Origin: Flavobacterium hungaricum
GTDB lineage: Bacteria; Bacteroidota; Bacteroidia; Flavobacteriales; Flavobacteriaceae
Assembly (NCBI RefSeq): GCF_015182285.1
Contig: NZ_PRDM01000003.1
Span: forward strand, 496,001-560,000
DNA: 64,000 nucleotides
Direction of reading: 5' to 3'
Below the pieces are notes generated by a model. That model was not told the origin of the DNA and ran no database searches. It saw only the letters and a list, made by a program, of their open reading frames with translations. The translations under genes and the position numbers were made by a program. Each line of letters starts with the position of its first letter. The first letter of the stretch is position 1. Shown piece after piece: positions 45,427 through 55,374 of this stretch.

Positions 45427-47607
45427 TTACCATTCAATCTTAATTAAAGCCTGTCCTGAAATTTCATATTCGTGCATTTTTTTAGTTTCGTGAAAGGCCT
45501 TCAATAGCTCTTTATTCTGAAATACTTTCATTTTAATACTTCGATCGCCTGCTTTTATAATTTTTAAATTGCACGACATATCTTTATCCCCGTCAAGATG
45601 TATGGTGACTGATTTTCCCCTTTTAGTAAATTCATTAGGATAATCGATAAAAATTAAAAAGTCTTCATCGACTTTGATGTATTGTCTTGGTACGACACCA
45701 AATGCCATTCCGGCGCCGTAAACTTCCTGACCAACCTGACCGCTTTTCTCCCAGCCGTTGTATAAATCCTCTAACGGAACCCACAAATCAGCCTGTATTT
45801 CTCCCGTTTTCACTTCTTCAGAGAGCATTTCTTCAGGCAGCATTGAGGGATAATAGTAGGCAATTCTGCTAACGGCAAATTTTATGAATTCGGGGATAAG
45901 CGTTTTTAACGCTGTTAAAATAGACACGTCCTTAGCCTGAACGAAATATTCGGATAAAGCGGCATAGACTTCCAATTCTTCATAAGCAGCAGTATACGGC
46001 GCGTCATTTAATGGAAAGATGGAAAAGAAATTCGTGTAATTTTTTCCAAATCCATATCTGCAGTCGTAAAGCTGTACATTTTTAAATAAGCCGCTAAGGC
46101 AGGTATAACTTAAATCCAGATACAGTTTTTTATTGGTAATTTTATACAATTCTAATAATGCTCCCGCCGAAAAGGCGGTATTATTAGCCTGATATAAAAT
46201 ATTGACTCCCAGATCTTCCAATTTTTTTGCAGCTTTTTCTGCCTCGTTTAAATAGCGTTTTTCTCTGGTCAGCTTATAGACCAATAACATTAAATGAGCG
46301 TAGGAACCCGGAACATCATTTTCTCCTCCTTCACCCGGAGCGGTTTCTGCTTTGATTATTTGCAGTGTTTCCATATTATAAAATACCGGCCATGAATATT
46401 TAAAATGATGCGCTACTTTTATGACATATTCAATAGAATCTAAAACAAGTTTCTCTGCGGTTTTGTCGCCCTGCAAAGCCAGTCTGGCCAAATTCATTAA
46501 CGGATGATGCAGATACCAGGAGTCCATCAACATTTCTTTTTTTTGTTCTTCGGACTGGTTAAGTTTGTCAACAAGTGTGGGAAGCCATCTGTTTATGCAT
46601 TTAATTTTTAGATCATAAAAAGCGGGCAGTCCTTTTATTAAATCTTCACAAAGCCGCTGTTTGTCACCGCTCCATTTTTCATATTCCTTAAATGGAGTGA
46701 GTACTGCAAGCTGAACCATACTCTCTGCAGGAGTTTCATAATCGCACAAATAAGCATTAAGATACGGATTCCCGTTATTTTGTGTCCATGCACCTTTGTT
46801 ATAGGTTAAATCTGTAATGACTTTCTGCGCAATATCAGGCCAGTTATTATATTGAATTCTGGGCTGATCCAGTAGCTTGTATATTTTTACAAGATTATTT
46901 AAGAAATTTTCGCAGATAGCCGATGTCTTCTCAAATATGTCGGTAGTAAATAAAACATAAGCATCTGAGATAGTCAGGCTTTTATCTTGAGGCAGGGGAA
47001 GCATATCTGTAGCCGGAAGCTGAAATCCAATTTCTGGCCAGATTCCGCCAACGGTACTTTTTGATTCTGTTTCGGTCACTTCGCAATATTCTGATAAGGA
47101 AGTAAGGTTTTGAAAATAAAAAAAGGATCCCGTTTGTGGTTTTGTAATGCTTGCAAATAGTAATCCTGATCTGGAACCGAACTGCTCCATATGAATTTTA
47201 CCACTAGTATTTTCTACCCTTCCATTTTGGGTAAGGGGAAGTATATCTCGGGGCCAGAACGGGATCCTCAATGGGATGTCTGCCTTAAAGCTGCATGTAT
47301 AATGTAAGGAAGGTGAAGCTTGATCGGGAAAATTAACGCGAACTTCATAATTTCCCAATCTGGAACTTAAAATAATGACAATCGTATTGTCATCATCAAA
47401 AAGATTAGTTATTTCAAAACAGCTGTTCATTGCAAACGCCGCGCGAAAAGCTATTTTTCCGTTATTGGGCATAATGGCGACAATCCAGAGGGAATCGCCT
47501 GTATTGTAGAATTGATAAGTGTAATCAAGAATTTTTCTTTTTAAAAGTATGTCACTATTTTCAATATCTGCCTGAGCAGTTGCGCTCCATGGTGTTATCG
47601 TATGCAT
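45427..47607 (-). CDS. Unrecognised 726-residue protein, probably alpha/alpha-barrel
   Basis: No family name can be given with confidence. An N-terminal beta-rich part (about residues 1-230) is followed by a long helical region (about 240-610) with repeated helix pairs (LMNLARLALQGDKTAEKLVL, AHLMLLVYKLTREKRYLNEA, AGALLELYKITNKKLYLDLS). This pattern is seen in six-hairpin glycosidase-like proteins; the C-terminus is a small beta domain. There is no signal peptide. Two decayed paralogues lie at 24265-24870 and 29370-30195. It leads an operon with an SDR. A carbohydrate role is a guess from the fold-like pattern only. Confidence 0.6.
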   Translation of the reverse strand: MHTITPWSATAQADIENSDILLKRKILDYTYQFYNTGDSLWIVAIMPNNGKIAFRAAFAMNSCFEITNLFDDDNTIVIILSSRLGNYEVRVNFPDQASPSLHYTCSFKADIPLRIPFWPRDILPLTQNGRVENTSGKIHMEQFGSRSGLLFASITKPQTGSFFYFQNLTSLSEYCEVTETESKSTVGGIWPEIGFQLPATDMLPLPQDKSLTISDAYVLFTTDIFEKTSAICENFLNNLVKIYKLLDQPRIQYNNWPDIAQKVITDLTYNKGAWTQNNGNPYLNAYLCDYETPAESMVQLAVLTPFKEYEKWSGDKQRLCEDLIKGLPAFYDLKIKCINRWLPTLVDKLNQSEEQKKEMLMDSWYLHHPLMNLARLALQGDKTAEKLVLDSIEYVIKVAHHFKYSWPVFYNMETLQIIKAETAPGEGGENDVPGSYAHLMLLVYKLTREKRYLNEAEKAAKKLEDLGVNILYQANNTAFSAGALLELYKITNKKLYLDLSYTCLSGLFKNVQLYDCRYGFGKNYTNFFSIFPLNDAPYTAAYEELEVYAALSEYFVQAKDVSILTALKTLIPEFIKFAVSRIAYYYPSMLPEEMLSEEVKTGEIQADLWVPLEDLYNGWEKSGQVGQEVYGAGMAFGVVPRQYIKVDEDFLIFIDYPNEFTKRGKSVTIHLDGDKDMSCNLKIIKAGDRSIKMKVFQNKELLKAFHETKKMHEYEISGQALIKIEW

Positions 47608-47809
47608 AACGATAAGTTTTTAGTTTGTAAAAATGTAATATTGCGTAATGTGTTGGTTATGAGTAAATTTCGATAAAACAATCGATTTTTTTTTTATATA
47701 ATTTTTCCATGTTTTTATAAATTTTCCTTTTTTACACTGAATTCTGAAAATGTTTAAATACTGTAAAGATCATCTGAAAAGCTGTAAGAGATTAGATTTT
47801 AGTGAATTG

Positions 47810-47817
47810 TACTTTTG
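47810..47817 (+). promoter_or_regulatory. -7 element (TACTTTTG)
   Basis: TACTTTTG matches TAnnTTTG, 27 nt before the ATG at 47845. Confidence 0.5.
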
Positions 47818-47844
47818 ATTTATAACTTTTAAAAATATCATTTT

Positions 47845-48453
47845 ATGAAAACTGCGATAAAAAAAACAGCTGACACAAAAAGTAAAACGGGAAATACTAA
47901 AGCAACAGCTTCCAAAACAGCTCCAAAAGGGGCTGTCAAGGCAAAACCTTCCGCTGCCGAAGGGCTGAGAGAATTATTTGTAGATTCGCTGAAAGATATT
48001 TACTGGGCTGAAAAAGAGCTGGTTAAGGCACTTCCAAAAATGGCAAAAAATGCTACGTCTGAAAATCTGATTATCGCTATTAAAGAGCACCTTTCAGTGA
48101 CCCAGGAGCAGGTCGCCAGACTTGAAGAGGTTTTTAGATCGGTGGGAGAGAAAGCAGCAGCCAAAAAATGCGACGCCATGCAAGGGCTTATCAAAGAAGG
48201 CGAGAGTATCATGGAGGAGACTGAAGCTGGACCTGTAAGAGACGCGGGAATTATTGCTGCCTCTCAAAAAATAGAGCACTATGAAATTGCCACTTATGGA
48301 ACACTTGCTGCTTTTGCAGCAACCCTGGGAGAAGATGATGCGGTACTGCTGCTTGAAAAAACACTGGCTGAAGAAAAACAGGCGGACATTACCCTGACCG
48401 AAGCGGCTTATAATACGATCAACTTCGATGCGAAGGAAGAAGATCAGCTATAA
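47845..48453 (+). CDS. YciF/DUF892 ferritin-like protein with a basic tail
   Basis: A 202-residue protein. Residues 1-37 are a Lys/Ala/Thr-rich tail (KKTADTKSKTGNTKATASKT) like histone H1-type or Dps-type DNA-binding tails. Residues about 38-190 are a DUF892 four-helix bundle: LRELFVDSLKDIYWAEKELV, EHLSVTQEQVARLEEVF, and metal-ligand-like Glu and His in KIEHYEIATYGTL and LAEEKQAD. The family is induced in stress in enteric bacteria and may bind iron. It is monocistronic, with a promoter element and terminator. Confidence 0.85.
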   Translation: MKTAIKKTADTKSKTGNTKATASKTAPKGAVKAKPSAAEGLRELFVDSLKDIYWAEKELVKALPKMAKNATSENLIIAIKEHLSVTQEQVARLEEVFRSVGEKAAAKKCDAMQGLIKEGESIMEETEAGPVRDAGIIAASQKIEHYEIATYGTLAAFAATLGEDDAVLLLEKTLAEEKQADITLTEAAYNTINFDAKEEDQL

Positions 48454-48495
48454 ATTTCAAATTGCAATTCCAAAATTAGCTTTGATTTTTGAGAT

Positions 48496-48530
48496 ACCTG
48501 TACCCTTTTTTATGGTGCAGGTTTTTTTTT
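48496..48530 (+). terminator. Terminator after the DUF892 gene
   Basis: ACCTGTACC (48496-48504) pairs with GGTGCAGGT (48514-48522, one G-U), then a run of T. Confidence 0.85.
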
Positions 48531-48639
48531 GTGCCTTTATGCAAATGACTTACTAGGCTGCCGGCCTGCATACTGTTTTAAAGCCGGGCGCTCGGAAACC
48601 AGCTTACCGGGAATGAACGCAGATTGGGGAGATGTGAAA

Positions 48640-49245
48640 GGGGAGAGACCGTTGCTATTTTCGCATTGTGACCTGTGGGGATTATGGCAGCCAAAAGTGG
48701 CTGGCTCAGGGGAGCCGCGCAGGTAATTATGATTATACAGGACACGCTGTAATATCGTCTGGATAAGGCACGGGTTTCTACAGGATCTACCACTATCTAT
48801 GGGAAATCCCAAAGAGGTTGTGGAACATATCAGATCCCTTACCAACCGGCGCGGTGCAGACCTATGTATTGATGCGGTCGGATTTGAGCCCGAAAGAAGT
48901 CTTAAGGACAAAATTAAAGCGACTGTCAATTTTGAAAAGGTCTCTATTAAAGTGCTGGAAGCCTGTATGAGCGCTGTTAGAAGAGGCGGTATTTTTTCTG
49001 TTCTTGGCGTTTATGCGGTAAATTACGATAATCCCGCTGGTACAGTTCTTTGCCAAAGGTATAATCTTAAAAGGCAGACAGGCACCTGCGCATAAACATA
49101 TCGATAAACTTTGCAATATGCAATGCAGGGAAAAGTGCAGCTTGACGATATCATCACCCACGGGCTTCCCTTATCTGAGATTTTGCATTTTCAACAAAAA
49201 AGAAGACCGGCGCGTTAAGGTAGTGCTTGATCCATGGAAAAAAAC
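48640..49245 (+). pseudogene. Decayed zinc-type alcohol/formaldehyde dehydrogenase
   Basis: Pieces in three frames add up to the C-terminal half of a zinc-dependent alcohol dehydrogenase of the glutathione-independent formaldehyde dehydrogenase type: GIMAAKSGWLRGAAQVIMI, YRLDKAR, then 48799-49095 with NPKEVVEHIRSLTNRRGADL and CIDAVGFE, then GKVQLDDIITHGLPLSEI and finally IFNKKEDRRVKVVLDPW. At least three frame changes and a stop interrupt it. The N-terminal catalytic zinc domain is missing. Confidence 0.82.
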
Positions 49246-49380
49246 GTCCATGATATACGTCCATAAACAGAAAAATCTGAACCAAGTGCTGATTTTTTTT
49301 TTACATTAAATTTGAAGGGCGGTTAGTAAATTCCGTTGCTGCTGCAGGAATTTATTGATCGGGTGTGCATGCAATCCGAA

Positions 49381-49863
49381 TTACTCCGGTCTTATTTCTT
49401 CAATGATCAATGCTGCCGCTTTATCGGCGGCCTGCTGGATAATCTGCTCTGGACTGCCGGGGAAAACCTCCCTATGGTCTATTGTGCCCGAAGGCATAAT
49501 GATAGACAGAAAGATAGTGCCCACTGGTTTCTCCGCGGTCTCGCTTCCTCCCGGGGTGGTAAGCCCGGTCAGGGCGACGGTGATATCGGCATTGAATAAA
49601 ACCGCTGTGCGCTGGGCAAGGGCACTGGTGACCTCTGCTGATTCGGGCGTATGTTTTTCGATAAGTTCGTGCGGTACCAGAAGGATCTGTTCTTTTACAA
49701 ACACTTCATAACAGACAATACCGCCCCTTAAAATTTTTCCCGACAGCGGGGTTAAAGAAAACTCAGCGCTTAATTTTCCCCCTGATGCGCTTTCTGCAAA
49801 TGCAATGTTCCAGCCCTTGGCCGCTATTGCCTCGCTGCATTGGATTATAATTTCTGATGTCAT
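49381..49863 (-). CDS. CinA C-terminal domain protein (NMN amidohydrolase type)
   Basis: A 160-residue stand-alone CinA domain. Motifs include AFAESASGGKLSAEFSLTPL with the catalytic Ser region, GGIVCYE, TALAQR-like SALAQRTAVLF and ALTGLTTPGG, then KPVGTIFLSI. In E. coli the related PncC deamidates nicotinamide mononucleotide. In this sequence the usual S-x-G-Y-x-G spacing is slightly altered (ASGGKLS for CTGGLL), so activity is probable but not certain. It stands alone between a pseudogene and an IS6 copy. Confidence 0.85.
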   Translation of the reverse strand: MTSEIIIQCSEAIAAKGWNIAFAESASGGKLSAEFSLTPLSGKILRGGIVCYEVFVKEQILLVPHELIEKHTPESAEVTSALAQRTAVLFNADITVALTGLTTPGGSETAEKPVGTIFLSIIMPSGTIDHREVFPGSPEQIIQQAADKAAALIIEEIRPE

Positions 49864-49896
49864 AACCTTAAATATTTATTAGACCGTTCTGCTGGC

Positions 49897-50532
49897 GGTT
49901 CTGTTGCTCTATGCCTAAGTTTTATCTTTGGTTTTTCAAAACTAATAAAAAATGAATACTAAAGGTCATTGTTATCCAAAATATATCATTCTGCAGGCAG
50001 TGTATTTTAAAATTACGATTTACACTTAGCTATCGTGACGTTGAGGAAATAATGAAGATTAGGGGGTTGATTGTGGATCATGCCACGATTCAGCGCTGGG
50101 TATATAAGTTTGTGCCTTCACTTGAGGCAGAGATGAAGAAGAGAAAAAGCAGACTGGGAACGAGCTGGAGATTGGATGAGACCTACAAGCCAAGAGTAAT
50201 CAACATTGATAAAAGCGGTTCTAATACTGCCGCTGTCAAAGTCTATAACAAGCGTTCGTTCTCAAAGATTAAGATCCGACAGTGTAAATATCCCAATAAT
50301 ATTATTGAACAGGATCATCGTTTTATCAAGCGGCGAATACAAAACGGATTAGGTTTTAAAAGTTTTGAATCGGCCGGATGAACATTGAGCGGAATTGAAG
50401 TTGTGCATATGCTGAGAAAGAATCAGATGGTTAAACCAGGAACGTCTATGTTTAAATCATTCTGTAAATTGGCGGTTTGACTTTTAAATAACTTAAATTC
50501 TTATATTTGATTCTGATAGATGCGACAGAACC
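49897..50532 (+). mobile_element. IS6-family remnant, copy 2, with both ends
   Basis: The left end GGTTCTGTTGC and the right end GCGACAGAACC form terminal inverted repeats. The transposase reading frame (50052-50381) has lost about 144 nt: after WRLDETY it jumps to KPRVINIDKSGSNT, which removes the segment after the first Asp. The upstream frameshift at TTTTAAAATTACG is shared with copy 1. The element cannot make an active transposase. No convincing target duplication was found. Confidence 0.85.
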
Positions 50533-50583
50533 GCCTAAGCTTTTAGTCGCAAAAAAGGATCAACTCCATATAAAGTCCAAAAT

Positions 50584-50608
50584 AAAAAAGCAACCCGAAG
50601 GTTGCTTT
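50584..50608 (-). terminator. Terminator of the delta-60 repeat gene
   Basis: AAGCAACC/GGTTGCTT form an 8-bp stem with a CGAA loop; on the minus strand a T-rich run follows. Confidence 0.85.
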
Positions 50609-50637
50609 GATTTATGTGATCTCATATTTTAATCCCA

Positions 50638-53139
50638 TTAATTTTTAATGAACTTTGCATTAAAAACACCGTTATCTGTTTTTAAACGCAGGAAGTACAT
50701 TCCCTGCATATATCTGGTAACATCTATAGAATCTGTATTCAAAATATTGGAATCTATTTTCTTTCCGGTTATATCAAAAACCTCGAAACCTGAGATATTC
50801 ATACCATCAGGAGTACTGAATTTAAGATAATCGGCTACCGGATTGGGATATACATTAACTTTAAAATCATGATTAAAATAATCTGTACCTAAACCTAAAC
50901 TATTTGAATTATGTAAACGTGCAATATACTGTATATCGGCATTGTTGTTATGAGCAACGTAATTTCCTCCAACGAGTATTTTGCCGTCATTTTGTATAGC
51001 CAACGCTGAAATATAGGCAAATCCGGTTCCTGTTGCGAAAGCAGGATCTAAAGTTCCGTCCGTATTTAATCTCATTATACTATTGCCAACAGCAGCACTG
51101 AACGAATTGAAAGACCCACCCACAATAATTTTTCCATCATTCTGAATTGCAATGTCCTGCATAACCACCGATCCATATAATGCAGGAACTATAAACGAGG
51201 TGTCCAAACTTCCGTCAGCATTCAGACGAACCACTCCTTTTGAAGCAATATTATTAAATTTACTAAACGAACCTCCTAAAATAATTTTACCATCAGCTTG
51301 TACTGCACTGCAATAAACAAAATAATCGGTACCACTACCACCAAGATTAAAAGTTGTATCTAAACTTCCATCGGTATTCAATCTAAGAATTTCCCCAGTA
51401 CTATTGTAATTGTATTGCAATAGAAGTCCGGCTATAATTATTTTACCATCTGCTTGTATCGAAATGGTCCAAATATTTCCCTGAGTTAGTTTCGGAATAA
51501 AAGAAGTGTCAACTGTACCATTGGCATTTAATCTGGCCAATAGGTTTCTTGAAGTCCCGTTAAATGTACTAAAAGTTCCTCCAATAATGATTTTCCCGTC
51601 TGATTGCAGTGAAAGGGTATTAACCCTATTGTTCGCACCGGACCCGCCAGCATTAAAAGCAGTGTCTAAACTTCCATCGGCATTCAGCCGTGCAATACCG
51701 TTACAGGTTACACCATTGTAGGTCTTAAAATTACCTGCAATAATAATTTTGTTATTGGATGTCAATGCAATCTTATTTATCAAGTTATCTACTCCTGTAC
51801 CTACATTAAAAGTAGTATCGAGCGTCCCGTCGGAGTTTAACCTTGCAAAGCCTTTAGCGGGTATACTGCGATAGGTGGAAAATGCTCCGCTGATAAGTAT
51901 CTTTCCATCCGGTTGTAAAGCAATTTGTTCGATTGCTCCGTTTGTGGAAAGCCCATTCTCTAAAAACGGATAAAACCCAGTATCTATAGTTCCGTTAGCA
52001 TTTAGACTTGCTATTCGATTTCGTGAGAAATTATTATAATATGAAAAAGAGCCGCCAAGCATAATTTTTCCATTAGACTGGATGGTCACAACATTAACAG
52101 CTGAGTCAGTTCCGAAACTACTATCAATTGATCCGAAAGTGGAGTCTGCCGACCCGTCACTATTCAGTCTGGCTATTCGCATGCAATAAGTAGCAGTATT
52201 GAATGAATAAAAATTACCTCCAACAACTACTTTCCCATCAGCCTGAATATTGATGCAGTTTACAGAAGCGTTAAAACCAGTACCAGTATTAAATGCGGCA
52301 TCTATTGTGCTGTCTGGATTTAACCTGGCTATATAATTTACTGCTGTACCATTATAAGAAGTAAAGTTGCCTCCGACGATTATTTTGCCATCAGATTGCA
52401 GACAGAGTGTTTTCACATAATTATTAAAGGCAGTACCTGAAGTAAATGCAGTATCCACGCTTCCATCTGTATTTAATCTGGCTATTCTATTTCTTACCAC
52501 TCCGTTAAAGGATGAAAAATAGCCCGCTATTAAAATTTTACCATCAGATTGTACCACACATGAATTGATGATATTATTGGCTCCCGTTGTCAGGTTGAAT
52601 GTTGAATCAACAGTTCCATCAGTATTTAATCTGACAATCCTGTTTTTTGAACTGCCATTGAATGATGTAAACCTTCCTGTAACGAGTATTTTGCCGTCTG
52701 CCTGCAGCGTAACAGCAGAGACATTATCATTTGATCCTGTTCCTGTATTAAATGAAGAATCAATGGATCCATCAGTATTTAATCTGACAATTCTGTTTTT
52801 TGAAACGCCATTATAGGTTGTAAAATCACCAACAACCAGTATTTTACCATCAGATTGGGTTGCTATTCCATTAACGGTATTATTAAATCCAGTACCTGTG
52901 CTGAATGTTAAATCAATGGATCCATCCGCATTGAGTCGTGCTAATTTATTAGAATCTACATTGTTTAAAAGTGTAAAAGTACCTCCGACAATTATTTTAC
53001 CATCTGATTGTGTAGCTGATGCGTTTACATCTCCATTACGGACTCCTCTTGGCGGATTGAAACTGGTATCCACAGATCCATCCTGTGCAAATCCTGATAA
53101 TTTTATACTTAGTAGTAAAGCGAGTAAAATTTTTCTCAT
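50638..53139 (-). CDS. Delta-60 repeat protein with T9SS C-terminal domain
   Basis: An 833-residue secreted protein. A signal peptide (MRKILLALLLSIKLSGFAQ) is followed by about 14 repeats with the pattern ARLNxDGSxDxxF...SDGKIxVGGxFxxYNG, each roughly 50-55 residues, which likely form beta-propellers. The last part is a type IX sorting domain: VYPNPVADYLKFS, FEVFDITGKKID, YMQGMYFLRLKTDNG and NAKFIKN. Delta-60 proteins are large surface or extracellular proteins of unknown function. The repeated DNA could make it prone to length change. It is flanked on both sides by IS6 remnants. Confidence 0.9.
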   Translation of the reverse strand: MRKILLALLLSIKLSGFAQDGSVDTSFNPPRGVRNGDVNASATQSDGKIIVGGTFTLLNNVDSNKLARLNADGSIDLTFSTGTGFNNTVNGIATQSDGKILVVGDFTTYNGVSKNRIVRLNTDGSIDSSFNTGTGSNDNVSAVTLQADGKILVTGRFTSFNGSSKNRIVRLNTDGTVDSTFNLTTGANNIINSCVVQSDGKILIAGYFSSFNGVVRNRIARLNTDGSVDTAFTSGTAFNNYVKTLCLQSDGKIIVGGNFTSYNGTAVNYIARLNPDSTIDAAFNTGTGFNASVNCINIQADGKVVVGGNFYSFNTATYCMRIARLNSDGSADSTFGSIDSSFGTDSAVNVVTIQSNGKIMLGGSFSYYNNFSRNRIASLNANGTIDTGFYPFLENGLSTNGAIEQIALQPDGKILISGAFSTYRSIPAKGFARLNSDGTLDTTFNVGTGVDNLINKIALTSNNKIIIAGNFKTYNGVTCNGIARLNADGSLDTAFNAGGSGANNRVNTLSLQSDGKIIIGGTFSTFNGTSRNLLARLNANGTVDTSFIPKLTQGNIWTISIQADGKIIIAGLLLQYNYNSTGEILRLNTDGSLDTTFNLGGSGTDYFVYCSAVQADGKIILGGSFSKFNNIASKGVVRLNADGSLDTSFIVPALYGSVVMQDIAIQNDGKIIVGGSFNSFSAAVGNSIMRLNTDGTLDPAFATGTGFAYISALAIQNDGKILVGGNYVAHNNNADIQYIARLHNSNSLGLGTDYFNHDFKVNVYPNPVADYLKFSTPDGMNISGFEVFDITGKKIDSNILNTDSIDVTRYMQGMYFLRLKTDNGVFNAKFIKN

Positions 53140-53276
53140 AGGCTTATTATATGTTTGTTTTTGGAATTATATAAAAAAGTAAATATATGATCTTTATTGT
53201 TAAAAAAGGCTTACGTAACTTTTTTATATCATTGATACAAGTGATTTATTTTAAAATAGCCATCATTTATTATTCT

Positions 53277-53510
53277 GGTTCTGTCGCATCTATGACTGAG
53301 TTTTATTTTTGGTTTTTCAAAACTAATTAAAAATGAATACTAAAGGTCATTGTTATCCAAAATATAAAACAGATTAGGTTTTAAAAGTTTTGAATCGGCC
53401 GGACGAACATTGAGCGGAATTGAAGTTGTGCATATGTTGAGAAAGAATCAGATGGTTAAGCCAGGAATATCTATGTTTAAATCATTCTGTAAATTGGCAG
53501 CTTGACTTAG
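53277..53510 (+). mobile_element. IS6-family remnant, copy 3, MITE-like
   Basis: The left end GGTTCTGTCGCATCTAT is the exact complement of the right end of copy 2. After MNTKGHCYPKY the sequence jumps directly to the last part of the transposase gene (LGFKSFESAG frame), removing nearly the whole catalytic region, and leaving about 234 bp. The junction lies between short matching bases (AATA). It ends after GACTTAG, as copy 1 does, without a seen right repeat. Confidence 0.8.
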
Positions 53511-53679
53511 TGGTAGTAGTGTCATGTGAGTGCCAAGTAATAGTATTTAGTAATTTTATAATTGTGATAAGTAAAAACTCTTCTGTCGCTATTTTAACAG
53601 CCAAATATGACACTAAACCAGTAGCTTGCTCAGGTGTAGAGTTAACATCGTGTATCCTGCATATTTTAATTTTCAAAAT

Positions 53680-54810
53680 TTAGACAAAAGTCAGCAGATA
53701 TCCCGTTATAGAACCAGCTAAAACTATAAAAGCGCTGTTGATTTTCTTGTATTTAAGTAGTAAGGCAATGCTTAATAAAGCAATTAAGACAGTGCGCCAG
53801 CCGGCAATAGTTTCGCTTCCCATTTCCAGACAAATGGAAATTATAATGGCTATGGATGCCGCATTTACAGCATCTAAGAATGTAGAAAACAATTGAGAAT
53901 ACCGCATTTTTTTAACAAGCGGGTTTAGTAATGCAACAAAAACAAAAGAGGGTAAGAAAATGGCAATGGTTGAAAATAAAGCTCCTGAAAAACCATTAAT
54001 CTGGCAGCCGATAAAAGTTACTGCTGAGAAAACCGGACCGGGTGTAAACTGCCCGACAGCTATCGCATCAATTAATTGTGTTCTGGATAATAGTCCCGCA
54101 GCAACTAATTCAGCATCGAGAAATGCGAAAAGCACATAACCGCTTCCATACAAAATGGCGCCAATTTTTAAGAAAATCAAAAATAAATTCCAGTTTACTG
54201 CCGAGAAGAAACGATGATCCGAAATTTGAAAAAGTGCCAGGGGAATAAAAGAATGAAGGTTATTATTCTTATCGAGCTTGAAATAATAAAGCAGTACGGC
54301 CAGTGCTCCGGCACCAAACATCAAAAATATTTCATTGCAATTCAGCAGTGAAAGAAGCAAAACTGCAGCTGCGATAATTCCCAGCTGGATTGTTTTTATG
54401 GATTTTTTTGCCAGTGGAAAAACCGCTGACAATATAACGGCAATAATAGCGGGTTTTATGCCGTATATAAAAGGTTTAACTTCTGGAATCTGGCCGTATT
54501 CTTTATACAGCCAGGCGAAAGATCCAGTAATGATTACCGCGGGAAAAATAAAGCAGATTCCCGCAGTAATCAGGCCTTTCCAACCTGCTTTTTCATGTCC
54601 GATATGAATTGCCATTTCAGTGCTGTTTGGGCCGGGTATTAAATTTGCCGCGCCGATTAAGTCCAGAAAGTGCTGCTGGGTGAGCCATTTTCTTTTTTCA
54701 ACTACTTCTTGCTGCATCATGGCAATATGAGCCGCGGGACCGCCAAAACCAATTACTCCAAGCTTGAGAAAAAGTTTTGCAATCTCTTTTAAGGGAGTTT
54801 TGTTATCCAT
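53680..54810 (-). CDS. chrA: Chromate transporter ChrA
   Basis: A 376-residue long-chain ChrA with two homologous halves and about 10-12 hydrophobic segments. The N-terminal half has GVIGFGGPAAHIAMMQQEVV and NLIPGPNSTEMAIHIG; the C-terminal half has the matching ILYGSGYVLFAFLDAEL and QFTPGPVFSAVTFIG. The family exports chromate, or exchanges it for sulfate, in the inner membrane. Its start overlaps the stop of the DoxX-like gene upstream (8 nt), so the two are co-transcribed. Confidence 0.9.
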   Translation of the reverse strand: MDNKTPLKEIAKLFLKLGVIGFGGPAAHIAMMQQEVVEKRKWLTQQHFLDLIGAANLIPGPNSTEMAIHIGHEKAGWKGLITAGICFIFPAVIITGSFAWLYKEYGQIPEVKPFIYGIKPAIIAVILSAVFPLAKKSIKTIQLGIIAAAVLLLSLLNCNEIFLMFGAGALAVLLYYFKLDKNNNLHSFIPLALFQISDHRFFSAVNWNLFLIFLKIGAILYGSGYVLFAFLDAELVAAGLLSRTQLIDAIAVGQFTPGPVFSAVTFIGCQINGFSGALFSTIAIFLPSFVFVALLNPLVKKMRYSQLFSTFLDAVNAASIAIIISICLEMGSETIAGWRTVLIALLSIALLLKYKKINSAFIVLAGSITGYLLTFV

Positions 54811-55237
54811 TATTTAACCATCTTTTATCCAAAGACCATGAGCCTGCGCCTTTTATTAAAAGAAAAATACTGCCTAAAAGCATGGCCCAGTCAGTTCGGC
54901 TTTCATGAAGCATTTTCCAGAATCCTTTATCTATTAAAATTTCCGTTTTTGTTGCGGCAATGGCAGCAATCATAATGACGATTAACGCAGTACAGGCAGC
55001 CCTTACAAATAGACCGATTAAAACCAGAATGCCGCAGATAATTTCAAAGCATCCTGTAAAATTCGCTAAAAACTCAGCAGCGGGCAGTCCAATTTTCGCA
55101 AACCGGCCGGCACCTAAGGTTTCAGGGAATAGAAATTTCTGCATGCCTTCAGAGAGAAATACGGCTCCTGTCATGAGTCTGATCAGTATAGTAGTTTTGG
55201 AATTATCTGTATTGAATATTTTAGATTTAATTTTCAT
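54803..55237 (-). CDS. DoxX family membrane protein
   Basis: A 144-residue protein with four hydrophobic segments. IRLMTGAVFLSEGMQKFLFP and GRFAKIGLPAAEFLANFTGC are the typical DoxX signatures, followed by ICGILVLIGLFVRAACTALI. Family members are small inner-membrane proteins, some linked to redox or sulfur metabolism; the function here is not known. It precedes chrA in the same operon, which suggests an oxyanion-related setting. Confidence 0.83.
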   Translation of the reverse strand: MKIKSKIFNTDNSKTTILIRLMTGAVFLSEGMQKFLFPETLGAGRFAKIGLPAAEFLANFTGCFEIICGILVLIGLFVRAACTALIVIMIAAIAATKTEILIDKGFWKMLHESRTDWAMLLGSIFLLIKGAGSWSLDKRWLNNG

Positions 55238-55374
55238 GCAGTTTAAAATTTAAAGACAAGGTTCGTAATTGTTATAAAGAGGATCAAGGAAACTTTAAAG
55301 AGCTGGATTTTTATATTAATTTGTTTTAGGGAATAAAGATATTACTGTTTTGCGTTTTTTTAAGATTCATACTT

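Noticed and set aside
53482..53676. A 64-codon minus-strand ORF after IS6 copy 3
   Set aside because: It overlaps the IS end and has no recognisable features.
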